From: CAYWEM01 sp964457225
Lineage (GTDB): Bacteria > Acidobacteriota > Aminicenantia > UBA2199
NCBI GenBank assembly: GCA_964457225.1
Contig: CAYWEM010000009.1
Span: forward strand, 1-64,000
Direction of reading: 5' to 3'
Length of the DNA stretch: 64,000 nucleotides
Each line of letters begins with the position of its first letter. The first letter of the stretch is position 1. Shown piece after piece: positions 23,438-31,655 of the stretch. Both the position numbers and the translations under genes were made by a program. The notes below the pieces were generated by a model. The model did not search any database. It had not been told where the DNA came from and was given only the letters and a program-made list of their open reading frames with translations.

Positions 23438-26236
23438 ATGAAAGCACTGCTGTTCATTCCGCTGAGAGCCGCCCTGATCCTGCTGCTTTTGTCAGTTGTC
23501 CAGGCCCGGGATCTGCGGCCCCATCCGGAGATCAAGTGGCGTGAAATCTCGTCCGGCAACCTGCTGGTCATATTCCCCCGCGGTTACGAATCCGAGGCGG
23601 CCGAGGTGCTCTCGCGGTCCGGTGCTATTCAGGACGAACTGATCGATCACTTCGGTCTCCAGCCGGTGGGCCGGATCCGGATCGTGCTGAGCGATTCGCA
23701 TGACCAGGCAAATGGTTTCGCCACCATGTTCCCCTACAGCCTGGTCGGTATCAACCTGCAGCAACCGGGTACAGCCGGTGATCTGCACGGTTACGGAGAC
23801 TGGCTCAACCTGGTGCTGCGACATGAATTAACCCATGTGTACAACCTGAACACCGTTTCCGGTTTGCCCCGGTTCCTGAGCAGGATGTTCGGCCGCCAAC
23901 CCCTGTTTTACCCCCTGGCCCTGGCCCAGGGCTGGTTGCTGGAAGGGCTGGCCGTACTGCAGGAAAGCCGGGGTGACCCAGGCGGCCGGCTGAATACCCC
24001 GCCCTTCAGGCGGATACTGGAGACCCTGGCCGGGGAAGGCCGGATCCCGACAAGCCTGCAGGCTGTCGGCGGTGATCCCACCGGCTGGCCCGGTCCCAGG
24101 ACCAGGTATCTCTACGGAGCCTTCTTCTTTCAGTTCCTGGCCGAGAATTCTTCCCTGCAGGCGATTCCCGATTATCTCAACCGCCTGGGCGGAGACTTGT
24201 TCCTGCTGCTGAACCCGCTGCACTTCAGGGCGGTTTTCGGCATGTCCCAGGATGCCGCCTGGCGGAAATGGCGCCGGGCCCTGCTGGAACAGGCCGCAGC
24301 CTCAGCCGCCCCGGAACTGTTGCCGCCTTTGACTGGCAATGGGTTTGAAAAAACTCACCCTCATTTCCTGGCTGACGGGTCATTGCTTTTTGCCGGCAAC
24401 GATTTCAAATCCCACCCGGCTGTCTGGCTGCTGGAGCCCGGGGCGGCGGAACCGAGACGCCTGGTTTCCCTGGGCGGGATTACCGGAATTTCCCCGGATC
24501 CGGCCGGAGGCCGGGTTTTTCTCTCGGCCTTGACCTATCACAAGAAAAGGTACCTGCGTTCCGATCTTTATTCCCTGGATCCGGCCAAGGGGCGTCTGCG
24601 GCGCCTGTCCCGCGGACTGAGGTTGAGCCGGCCGGCCCTGCTGGCGGAAGGGGAATTCCTGGCCCTGCAGAGGCTGGCCGGGAAATCAGCGCTGGTGCGT
24701 TACAATGCCCGGGAGAAAAAAGTGGTTCAGCTTTCCCGGCTCTATGACAACCTTGATGACCTGGTGCTGTCTCCCTGCGGAAAGCGGGCCGCGGTTGCGG
24801 TCAAGCAGCAGGGCGGCAATTGGCGTATCGCCCTGTTTTCGATCGCCGGAGAGCACCTTGGCTGGCTGACTGAAGCCGAACGGGATTCATTTCATCCGCG
24901 CTGGCTGACGAACGAAGAAATTCTTTACCTGACCGAACAGGATGGAAAATGGCGCCTGGCCAGGCTGAATACCGATAACCCGAGCCCGGAAATCAGCGGC
25001 CGGCTGGATTTGCCTCACCTGCAGGGTTTCGCCCTGCGCAATGACGGGGCCCTGGCCCTTTTGTACACTCACGGCCGGGGCCGGGACCTGGGCTTGCTGT
25101 CGCTTTCAGACCTGGCTCCCTGGATCGGGATTCCCCGGGACGCCGCTCCGACTGCGGCTCCGGCCGGCCCTTCAATGGAGCCTGCACCTGAATTCCCAGC
25201 CAGAAGGTATCGCTTCCTGCGTGACACCCTGCCCCGCTTCTGGACCCCACTGGCCCGGCAGAGCGGTTCTGTGTTGAAACCCGGTCTGTACACTTCCGGC
25301 AGTGATGCCCTGGGCGTCAATTCATTCGCCCTGGAGGCATACTGGGATATCGATGCCGCTGATTTCGACCTGTTCGCTTCATACAGCCAGTCCGCCTGGC
25401 TGCCCGGCCTGAGCCTCGGGTTTCAAAGAGAAACACTGCACTTGGCCCCAATCTCAGCCCCGGCCTATCAATTACTGCGTCAGCGCTGGCAACTGGGAAT
25501 GGAGTTTCCGCTGCTGCTCAGCCGCAGGCTCGATTTACGAGCCGGCCTGCATGCCGCCTATGAACAGGACAGCGAGAAACGGGAAGCGGAATCAGGCGGA
25601 TACGACCGGAGAACGGCTGAATACGGCCTTACTTTCAGCCTCAGTACGGCCAGGACTTATTACGATTCCATTTCCGAAAGCGACGGAATCAGGGTGCAGC
25701 TCAACCATACCCGGGGCCGGCGGCTGAACTTTCAGGCCGATTATCACCTGTTTCTTTTCGAAGGCAAGTTTTATCTTTCACTGCTTCGCCCCAATGTCCT
25801 GGCCGGCCGACTGGTGCTGGCCGAGTCTTTCGGGCCCGGTCGACGGCTATTTTTTCTGGGCGGCCGGCAGGGAAGTGACAGAGGTTTCTGCAACCCGGAC
25901 AACGCTTTCAACCTGTTTCGCTCTTTTCCGGCCGGCGCCCGGGCCGGATTCGGCGGCTGGACCCTGAACCTGGAATACCGCCTCTCCCTGTTGAAGATAG
26001 AACGCAGCTGGTCGATTCTGCCGACCTTTGAAAGGCTCTTTGCCGTGTTTTTCATGGACACCGGCAATCTCTGGGCCGGGACCAGGCGCTGGCATCCTGA
26101 AACCGCCCTGGGCGCCGAACTGACCCTGGTGGTGAACCCGGGTATGCGCCTGAATCTGAGTGCAGGTTACGCCGTTGGAATCAACGCACCGTCTCCGGCC
26201 CGACAGATTTACCTGCGCCTGGGCGGCAGTTTTTGA
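23438..26236 (+). CDS. Secreted gluzincin-like metallopeptidase with beta-propeller and C-terminal barrel
   Basis: The protein is 932 aa with a signal peptide (to about residue 23). A peptidase-MA-like domain has HELTH at 129-133 and the glutamate of LLEGLAVLQESRG (E169) as probable third zinc ligand. The middle (about 300-570) has TolB/PD40-type propeller blades (LFAGNDFKSHPAVWLL, LSPCGKRAAVAV, HPRWLTNEEILYLTEQDGKW). The last 300 residues are barrel-like strands (YGLTFSLSTARTYYDSISES, FFLGGRQGSDRGF) ending IYLRLGGSF. The layout suggests a peptidase-propeller held by an outer-membrane barrel. It lies 25 bp behind the histidine kinase gene in what looks like one operon, so it may act on ligands or targets of that sensor. 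The substrate is unknown. Confidence 0.75.
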   Translation: MKALLFIPLRAALILLLLSVVQARDLRPHPEIKWREISSGNLLVIFPRGYESEAAEVLSRSGAIQDELIDHFGLQPVGRIRIVLSDSHDQANGFATMFPYSLVGINLQQPGTAGDLHGYGDWLNLVLRHELTHVYNLNTVSGLPRFLSRMFGRQPLFYPLALAQGWLLEGLAVLQESRGDPGGRLNTPPFRRILETLAGEGRIPTSLQAVGGDPTGWPGPRTRYLYGAFFFQFLAENSSLQAIPDYLNRLGGDLFLLLNPLHFRAVFGMSQDAAWRKWRRALLEQAAASAAPELLPPLTGNGFEKTHPHFLADGSLLFAGNDFKSHPAVWLLEPGAAEPRRLVSLGGITGISPDPAGGRVFLSALTYHKKRYLRSDLYSLDPAKGRLRRLSRGLRLSRPALLAEGEFLALQRLAGKSALVRYNAREKKVVQLSRLYDNLDDLVLSPCGKRAAVAVKQQGGNWRIALFSIAGEHLGWLTEAERDSFHPRWLTNEEILYLTEQDGKWRLARLNTDNPSPEISGRLDLPHLQGFALRNDGALALLYTHGRGRDLGLLSLSDLAPWIGIPRDAAPTAAPAGPSMEPAPEFPARRYRFLRDTLPRFWTPLARQSGSVLKPGLYTSGSDALGVNSFALEAYWDIDAADFDLFASYSQSAWLPGLSLGFQRETLHLAPISAPAYQLLRQRWQLGMEFPLLLSRRLDLRAGLHAAYEQDSEKREAESGGYDRRTAEYGLTFSLSTARTYYDSISESDGIRVQLNHTRGRRLNFQADYHLFLFEGKFYLSLLRPNVLAGRLVLAESFGPGRRLFFLGGRQGSDRGFCNPDNAFNLFRSFPAGARAGFGGWTLNLEYRLSLLKIERSWSILPTFERLFAVFFMDTGNLWAGTRRWHPETALGAELTLVVNPGMRLNLSAGYAVGINAPSPARQIYLRLGGSF

Positions 26237-26238
26237 AT

Positions 26239-26267
26239 TTGACAAAAAAAACGGCCGGGGTGATAAT
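26239..26267 (+). promoter_or_regulatory. Internal promoter before the coiled-coil/glf pair
   Basis: TTGACA (26239-26244), 17 bp and GATAAT (26262-26267), followed by GGCGGAGG before the ATG at 26299. It would allow the last two genes of the cluster to be expressed separately. Confidence 0.55.
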
Positions 26268-26298
26268 TCTGGGTAGTTCGCGGTAGGCGGAGGTAGAA

Positions 26299-27288
26299 AT
26301 GAAAATCAGCTCTGTTTTCAGGGAAGGCTGGCAGGATTTCAAGAGACGCAGGCATTTAAGGGGCTTGCTGGGGCGCCTGGCTGCCCAGGAAAAGGTATAC
26401 CTGGGCAAACTGACCGTCCTGGGCCGCAGGGCCTGGGAAACGGGAGCTCTTCCTCCCGGTGCCGAGCAGGAAGAGCTGACAGTACTCAGTTCTGAAGAAA
26501 CAAGCTGGCAGGATAAGGTCAGTTCCAGGGAGCATGACAAGGCCGAACTGGAAAAGAGAAAGAAAAACGAGGAAGAACGACTGGACGAGCTGATCCGGGC
26601 CGGGGACAAGCAGATGAAGCCCCTGGCGAAAGAGCTGTCAGCCCTGAAGAAAGAATGCTCCGGAGCAGAAGCCGGGCTGAATTCCGCCGAGCAGGAATTG
26701 GCCGGCCTGATCAGGGTGGAAGACAAGCTGGCCGCCGAGGTGCAGGCCGCTCCGGAAAATCCGGAACTGCAGGCCCAAACTGCGGCGAAAATCACGGCCA
26801 ATGCCGATAAAAAAAAGAAACTGGCCGCGGATATCGAATCCCTGCGCCTGCGCCTGCAGGAAATTCAACCGCGGATCTCTCCCCTGGAGCGGCAGGTGAA
26901 CGAGCTGCAGGGCAAACTGGACCGCCTGCAGTCTGAAAAAAAGGAAAAGAGCGGCGCCCTGCAGAAGGAAATCGGCGCCCTGGACCAGGAACTCCAGGAA
27001 GCCCTGAAAAACAGGGATGATTTGCGGCGCCGCATGAGCGAGATTTTTTCCCGGCTGGGGCGAAGTATCATCGAATCCGGCTCCGCAATCAACGGCCTGG
27101 CGGCTGAAATGGAAAGCAGCCTTTCAACGGCCGGAGAAATCAGCACTATAGAGAGCGAAAAATCCGAGCTGGAAAAAGCGGCCGCTGAACAGCAGGGCCG
27201 GCCCCTGCTGAAGGCTGTTTTCCTGCTGGCCGCTTTCCTGGTGCTGGCCGCGGCCGCGGTTTTCCTGGTGCTGCAGCTGGTCAAGTAA
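26299..27288 (+). CDS. Long coiled-coil protein with C-terminal membrane anchor
   Basis: I recognise no catalytic domain in these 329 residues. From about 60 to 250 the sequence is almost continuous heptad-type coiled coil rich in Lys, Glu, Leu and Gln (for example SEEKKEK-like and ELQEALKNRDDLRRRMSEI stretches). At the C-terminus GRPLLKAVFLLAAFLVLAAA and the following residues form one membrane helix ending LVLQLVK, leaving the coiled coil in the cytoplasm as a tail-anchored protein. There is no signal peptide. It has its own promoter and sits 25 bp before glf. A scaffold or tether role at the inner membrane is a reasonable inference; nothing more specific is supported. Confidence 0.7.
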   Translation: MKISSVFREGWQDFKRRRHLRGLLGRLAAQEKVYLGKLTVLGRRAWETGALPPGAEQEELTVLSSEETSWQDKVSSREHDKAELEKRKKNEEERLDELIRAGDKQMKPLAKELSALKKECSGAEAGLNSAEQELAGLIRVEDKLAAEVQAAPENPELQAQTAAKITANADKKKKLAADIESLRLRLQEIQPRISPLERQVNELQGKLDRLQSEKKEKSGALQKEIGALDQELQEALKNRDDLRRRMSEIFSRLGRSIIESGSAINGLAAEMESSLSTAGEISTIESEKSELEKAAAEQQGRPLLKAVFLLAAFLVLAAAAVFLVLQLVK

Positions 27289-27313
27289 GGCTTTTTCACC
27301 GGCACGGGCGCGA

Positions 27314-28474
27314 TTGAAAAAAAAATACGACTGGCTGATAGTCGGGGCCGGTTTTACCGGGGCCACCCTGGCCGAGAGGCTTGCTTCCCAGTATCGCCAG
27401 CGGGTTCTGCTGGTCGAGCGGCGCGGGCATATCGGCGGCAATGCCTATGATTTGTACGATCGGCACGGAATACTGATACACAAGTACGGTCCGCATATCC
27501 TGCACACCACGGACGCTGAAGTCTGGGATTACCTGAGCGCCTTCACCGAGTGGCGGCATTACGAGCACCGGGTGCTGGCGGAGATCGCAGGGCGCAGGCT
27601 GCCCATACCTTTCAACCTTAACACCTTGCATGCTCTTTTTCCCGGGGATGAAGCCGGAGGACTGGAAAAAAAACTGCTGGACCGATACGGGAAAGCCGGC
27701 CAGGTTTCCGTGCTGGCCATGAAAGCCGAACCTGATCCCGAATTGCGGCGCCTGGCCGAGTTCGTTTACCAGAACTTTTTTTTCCATTACACGCTGAAAC
27801 AATGGGGCCGGCCGCCGGAAGAGCTGGATGCCCAGGTCACGGCCAGGGTGCCCCTGCGCATCAGCCGTGATGATCGATATTTCCTGGATTCCCGGCAGGG
27901 ACTGCCCAGGGATGGTTACAGCAGAATGTTCCAGCGCATGCTGGCTCATGAAGGTATCGAACTGCGCCTGGAAACCGATTATAACTCCATCAAGGACCAG
28001 GTGGAATACGGAGCCCTGGTGCATACCGGACCGCTTGACGAATTTTTCGATCTGGAATTCGGCCCCCTGGCTTATCGCAGTCTGCGTTTCGAATTCGTCC
28101 ACCAGGCGCGGGCCAGGGTGCAGGAAGCCGGCACGGTGAATTATCCCGATCAGCGGCCCTGTACCCGCAGTACTGAATTCAAGATTTTGACCGGCCAGGA
28201 AAGCGCGGGTAGTACGCTGGTATTCGAGTACCCCCGTGACTACGTCGCCGGGGAAAACGAACCGTATTACCCGGTGCCCGGGCCGGAAAACAGGAAAATC
28301 CACCGGCTTTACCGGCAGCGGGCGCAGGAACTGCCCGGCCGGGTTTATTTCGCCGGCCGCCTGGCCGATTACCGCTATTACAACATGGACCAGGCAGTGG
28401 CCCGGGCCCTGGAACTATGCCGGAGCCTGGCAAAAGGACTTGATGATCCCGAGCCGGCAAGAAGCCTGGAATAA
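27314..28474 (+). CDS. glf: UDP-galactopyranose mutase
   Basis: At 386 aa it has the usual family length. The FAD dinucleotide-binding motif is YDWLIVGAGFTGATLAERL (about 4-22) with LLVERRGHIGGNAYD. The diagnostic GPHILHTTDAEVWDYL, the IPFNLNTLHALFP segment and the C-terminal FAGRLADYRYYNMDQAV are all present. The enzyme is a flavoprotein that interconverts UDP-galactopyranose and UDP-galactofuranose in the cytoplasm for surface glycans. It starts with TTG at 27314, directly before a run of AAA codons; no better start is available. It follows the coiled-coil gene by 25 bp and converges with the FakA-DegV gene. With the heptose genes at 42-45 kb it points to an elaborate outer-membrane polysaccharide. 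Confidence 0.95.
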   Translation: MKKKYDWLIVGAGFTGATLAERLASQYRQRVLLVERRGHIGGNAYDLYDRHGILIHKYGPHILHTTDAEVWDYLSAFTEWRHYEHRVLAEIAGRRLPIPFNLNTLHALFPGDEAGGLEKKLLDRYGKAGQVSVLAMKAEPDPELRRLAEFVYQNFFFHYTLKQWGRPPEELDAQVTARVPLRISRDDRYFLDSRQGLPRDGYSRMFQRMLAHEGIELRLETDYNSIKDQVEYGALVHTGPLDEFFDLEFGPLAYRSLRFEFVHQARARVQEAGTVNYPDQRPCTRSTEFKILTGQESAGSTLVFEYPRDYVAGENEPYYPVPGPENRKIHRLYRQRAQELPGRVYFAGRLADYRYYNMDQAVARALELCRSLAKGLDDPEPARSLE

Positions 28475-28484
28475 AGCGCGCGTT

Positions 28485-30275
28485 TTAATCCTGGTCTGCT
28501 TGCCCGGCGCTGATTTCCGAGCAGGGCATGGTGAAAATGCAGAAGGTGCCTGGGCCGGTATGAACGCCAAGCGCGGCTGACGTGGTGACCGTGAGAAAGT
28601 GAATTTTATCAAAACCGGCATCGGCCATCAGCCGCTTTATTTCCCGGGCCGGTTCAAGACTGTCGCTGCAGGCCACGGCCAGCCAGTGCCATTTATGCTT
28701 GTCCATGCCCGCGCACAGGCGTTTAACCAGGCGGGCTTCCTTGTTTTTCCCGGAAAATAGAAATCCGGCCTTTTTCATGCGGCCGTCCTTGAAAGCAACC
28801 AGGGGTTTGAGGCCCAGGAACTTGATCAGTTTGACCAGCATGACCGGAGCCCGGCCGCCGCGGGCCGCGTGGGAAATGTCCTCGACATAGCCCAGCGAGT
28901 CGATACCTGAGCGCATTTCCTGCAGCCTGGACAGGATTTCCGAGGTTGCCAGGCCGGCGGCCAGCATGCGCCGGGCTTCTCCCAGCAGTATACCCGCGCC
29001 GCCGGAAAGATTGAGGGTGTCAAGCAGGTAAACCCGCCGACCTTGTTCTTCCTCCAGCAATTGCAGGGAATTGCGGGCGCTTTGCCAGGTTCCGCTCAGG
29101 GCCGAGGAAATGGTCATCAGGATCACATCGCCGTCAGCCTGCAACAACGGTCGCAGGACCTCGGCAAAAACTCCGGGAGCAGGCTGGGACGTCTTCATGG
29201 CCAGTCCCGGCTCACTGCTCATGATCCGGAAGAATTCCTCCCGGCTGATATCGACATTGTCACGCCATTCCCGGTCTTTGAAAAACACGGTCAGAGGGAC
29301 GACTTCGATCTCGGCCCAGGAATCCGGAAAGTCAATAGCCGAATCAACTACCAGCCTGGTTTTCATTCGCCCTCCTTTTTTGCCTGCGGGATCAAGTGAT
29401 TCCATTCGGCGGGACACGATTTCGCCGTGTTCGCCGAGGACCTTTTCGACTGATTCCGCTTGATCGGTATGCAGGTGAATGACCATCAAGCCGGAATTGC
29501 CGCTGATGACCAGCGATTCTCCCCGGTTGACCAGCAACTGCATCAACAGACTTCGATCACAGGCTGAAGGCCGGAAGCGCCACTGGGCGCAGTAACGGGG
29601 ACCGGAATTTTCCGGGGCGTCATCATTCACCGGCAATGCTTTTTCCCGTAAAGACTGGGGCAGGTGATCGCGGAAAAACCCGGCCATGCCTTCGAGAAAA
29701 AGGAAAAAACCAAGTCCCCCGGAATCGACTACTCCGGCTTTTTTCAACTGCGGCAGCATGTCCCTGGTTTTCTCCAGCACCAGGCGGACCCGATCGCGCA
29801 CGGAAGCAAAGATCGTGTCGAAGAGAGCGCCGTTGTTGGCGGCTTCACGGAAGGCCTCGGCCGTGTGACTGATAACGGTCAGGATGGTTCCTTCCCTGGG
29901 GGCGGCCAGGGCCTGGTAGGTGGCTTTGGACGCGCTTTCCAGCGCCCGGGCGAATTGTCCGGGGCCCAGGTTTTCCTCTCCGTTAACCGCCAGGGCCAGG
30001 GAGTGAAAGAACTGGGAAAAGATTATGCCGCTGTTGCCGCGGGCGTAATTCAGCATGGTGGCGGCCATGTTGTTCAGAAAAACGTCCAGCCTTTCGGAAG
30101 CGAACTGGTCGAGCTTTCGGTAAACGGGCAACAGGGTGTTGACCAGGTTGTCACCGGTGTCACTGTCGGCCACCGGGAAAACGTTGATGTCGTTCAGGGT
30201 CTGGCGATCCCGAATGACGTTTTCAATGCCCCTTCTGGTCAGTTCGCGGAAATGACTGGCCTGCAGTTTTTCCAT
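28485..30275 (-). CDS. FakA-like (Dak2) kinase fused to DegV fatty-acid-binding domain
   Basis: A 596-aa fusion. Residues about 10-205 are a DhaL/Dak2 nucleotide-binding domain with LNDINVFPVADSDTGDN (FakA usually has DGDTGTN; the aspartates are kept), NYARGNSGIIFSQFF and DSGGLGFFLFLEG. A FakA-like middle part follows (about 225-295, GLMVIHLHTDQAESV). Residues about 302-590 are a DegV domain: RLVVDSAIDFP, MKTSQPAPGVF, TISSALSGTWQSARNS, DTLNLSGGAG and RGGRAPVMLVKLIKFLGLKP. In Firmicutes, FakA phosphorylates fatty acids held by separate FakB (DegV) proteins. Here both roles are on one chain, so fatty-acid phosphorylation for phospholipid synthesis or recycling is the likely function. It lies 25 bp downstream of the cNMP-FHA gene. 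Confidence 0.88.
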   Translation of the reverse strand: MEKLQASHFRELTRRGIENVIRDRQTLNDINVFPVADSDTGDNLVNTLLPVYRKLDQFASERLDVFLNNMAATMLNYARGNSGIIFSQFFHSLALAVNGEENLGPGQFARALESASKATYQALAAPREGTILTVISHTAEAFREAANNGALFDTIFASVRDRVRLVLEKTRDMLPQLKKAGVVDSGGLGFFLFLEGMAGFFRDHLPQSLREKALPVNDDAPENSGPRYCAQWRFRPSACDRSLLMQLLVNRGESLVISGNSGLMVIHLHTDQAESVEKVLGEHGEIVSRRMESLDPAGKKGGRMKTRLVVDSAIDFPDSWAEIEVVPLTVFFKDREWRDNVDISREEFFRIMSSEPGLAMKTSQPAPGVFAEVLRPLLQADGDVILMTISSALSGTWQSARNSLQLLEEEQGRRVYLLDTLNLSGGAGILLGEARRMLAAGLATSEILSRLQEMRSGIDSLGYVEDISHAARGGRAPVMLVKLIKFLGLKPLVAFKDGRMKKAGFLFSGKNKEARLVKRLCAGMDKHKWHWLAVACSDSLEPAREIKRLMADAGFDKIHFLTVTTSAALGVHTGPGTFCIFTMPCSEISAGQADQD

Positions 30276-30300
30276 AATTTGATTTTTTCGAAAAGACGTT

Positions 30301-31035
30301 TCATACCCTGAAGGTGATGTTCAGGTGGCATAGAGTCAACTCGTCTCCGTTTTTTATTTCGTGCTTGACTCCGGGCTGGATTTTTTTGCCGTTGAGAAAG
30401 GTGCCGTTGATGGCGCCGGTCTCTTCGGCGAAATAAAAACGATGGTCAAGGTATTGAATCTGGGCGTGCTTGCGGGAAATGTATTTTTCCTGGTCTTCTT
30501 CGGTCAGGTCGACATCGGGGATGAAACCGGTGGTGTAATCCCGGCGGCCCAGCACGGTCAAGGTTTTCTTGAGCTGAACTATGCGGTTGGAGCGCTGAAT
30601 CACCAGGTAAGCGTTTATTTTGGCGGCGATTTCCGGAGAAGTTCCTTCCTCATCGACCGGTTCAGGCCTGGGCACGGGCTTGGCGATTTTTTCCAGCAGG
30701 GCTTCCTCTATCCGGAAATGCTTTTCACTGAGTTTCTTGAGCACCTTCAGCGCGATCTCGGTGTTCTGCTTGATCATTTCCGCCAGGGAATTGTTGGGAA
30801 TGCGGATCAGGTTGGCGTCTTCAATGACTTCCACCGTGACCGGGGAAACCGGGTTGCTTAGCAGGGATTCTTCGCCGAAAAAATCGCCCTTGCCCAGGGT
30901 GATCAGAAAAAGACTGTCATTACCGTTCTTGACCTGCAGGCGGCCGCTGTTGATGATGAAAAAGTCGGTCTGGGGCTGACCTTTCTGGCAGATGACTTCA
31001 CCGGCCTTGTAAAGTGTAACGAATTTGCTGACCAT
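30301..31035 (-). CDS. Cyclic-nucleotide-binding domain plus FHA domain protein
   Basis: The protein is 244 aa and soluble. Residues about 5-115 form a CAP-type cyclic-nucleotide-binding domain (YKAGEVICQKGQPQTDFFII, then LGKGDFFGEESLLSNPVSP, the phosphate-binding cassette region). A linker of about 40 residues is followed by a C-terminal FHA domain (about 160-244: YISRKHAQIQYLDHRFYFAE, INGTFLNGKKIQPG, NGDELTLCHLNITFRV). There is no HTH, so it is not a CRP-type regulator. It should bind a small ligand at one end and a phosphothreonine protein at the other, an adaptor layout. It shares a promoter and transcript with the FakA-DegV gene, hinting at control of lipid metabolism. The partner kinase is not in the window. 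Confidence 0.88.
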   Translation of the reverse strand: MVSKFVTLYKAGEVICQKGQPQTDFFIINSGRLQVKNGNDSLFLITLGKGDFFGEESLLSNPVSPVTVEVIEDANLIRIPNNSLAEMIKQNTEIALKVLKKLSEKHFRIEEALLEKIAKPVPRPEPVDEEGTSPEIAAKINAYLVIQRSNRIVQLKKTLTVLGRRDYTTGFIPDVDLTEEDQEKYISRKHAQIQYLDHRFYFAEETGAINGTFLNGKKIQPGVKHEIKNGDELTLCHLNITFRV

Positions 31036-31061
31036 TTTACTGCTGACCTTTCGGCAGGAAA

Positions 31062-31090
31062 ATTTTAATTGAATATCCGCAGATTGTCAA
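31062..31090 (-). promoter_or_regulatory. Promoter of the cNMP-FHA / FakA-DegV pair
   Basis: On the minus strand TTGACA (31090-31085), 17 bp and TAAAAT (31067-31062). It overlaps the region just after the queH stop. A GAAAGG ribosome site precedes the ATG at 31035. Confidence 0.65.
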
Positions 31091-31091
31091 A

Positions 31092-31655
31092 TCAGGCCGG
31101 CCTCCGGCCGCGGCTGGTTTTCCGGCGCGACAGCAGGGAGTATACGCAGCCGCAGTAGTTCTGCCGGTAAACGGCATGATCGCGGCAAAGTTCACGTGAG
31201 CGCCGGTCGAGCCGGTCCCGGTGAGCGGCCGGGGAAACGTAGGCCAGGCCGTGTTCAGCGGCTAGTTCAGCCCCCAGGTTGTCGATCAGGTCTCCAGGCT
31301 TGTGCCTGCTGCCGGCCAGGGTGCTGGCTATGGCTGCGAAGCCTCCGATCGCGGCCTGGCGGCAGGTTTCTTCCAGGCGCATGCGGAAGCAGGTCGGGCA
31401 GCGGCCGCCCCCCTCGGGCTCATTTTCCAGGCCGCGGATAGCGGCAAACCAGGGTTTGGGGGCGTAGGGCCTGCTGATCAATTCAAGTCCATGTTGTTGC
31501 GCCAGGCGTCGCACTTCTTTTTCCCGTCGACTGAATTCCGCCCGGGGCTGGATGTTCGGATTGAAGAAATAAAGACTGATTTGATGACCGGGCTCCAGTA
31601 TTTCGAGCAAAGGCAGGAAACAGGGGCAACAGCAGGTGTGCAGCAGCAGTTTCAT
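31092..31655 (-). CDS. queH: Epoxyqueuosine reductase QueH
   Basis: This 187-aa protein carries the QueH signature: HTCCCPC at 6-12, YFFNPNIQPRAEFSRREKE, the substrate/cluster segment ENEPEGGGRCPTCFRMRLEE, ASTLAGSRHKPGD and the C-terminal YRQNYCGCVYSL. QueH performs the last step of queuosine synthesis, reducing epoxyqueuosine in tRNA with a 4Fe-4S cluster, and replaces the cobalamin-dependent QueG in many anaerobes. It is the last gene of the minus-strand chain starting at 42040 and overlaps the TrmH-type methyltransferase gene by 4 nt. The cluster cysteines are all present. No other queuosine gene lies in the window. Confidence 0.93.
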   Translation of the reverse strand: MKLLLHTCCCPCFLPLLEILEPGHQISLYFFNPNIQPRAEFSRREKEVRRLAQQHGLELISRPYAPKPWFAAIRGLENEPEGGGRCPTCFRMRLEETCRQAAIGGFAAIASTLAGSRHKPGDLIDNLGAELAAEHGLAYVSPAAHRDRLDRRSRELCRDHAVYRQNYCGCVYSLLSRRKTSRGRRPA

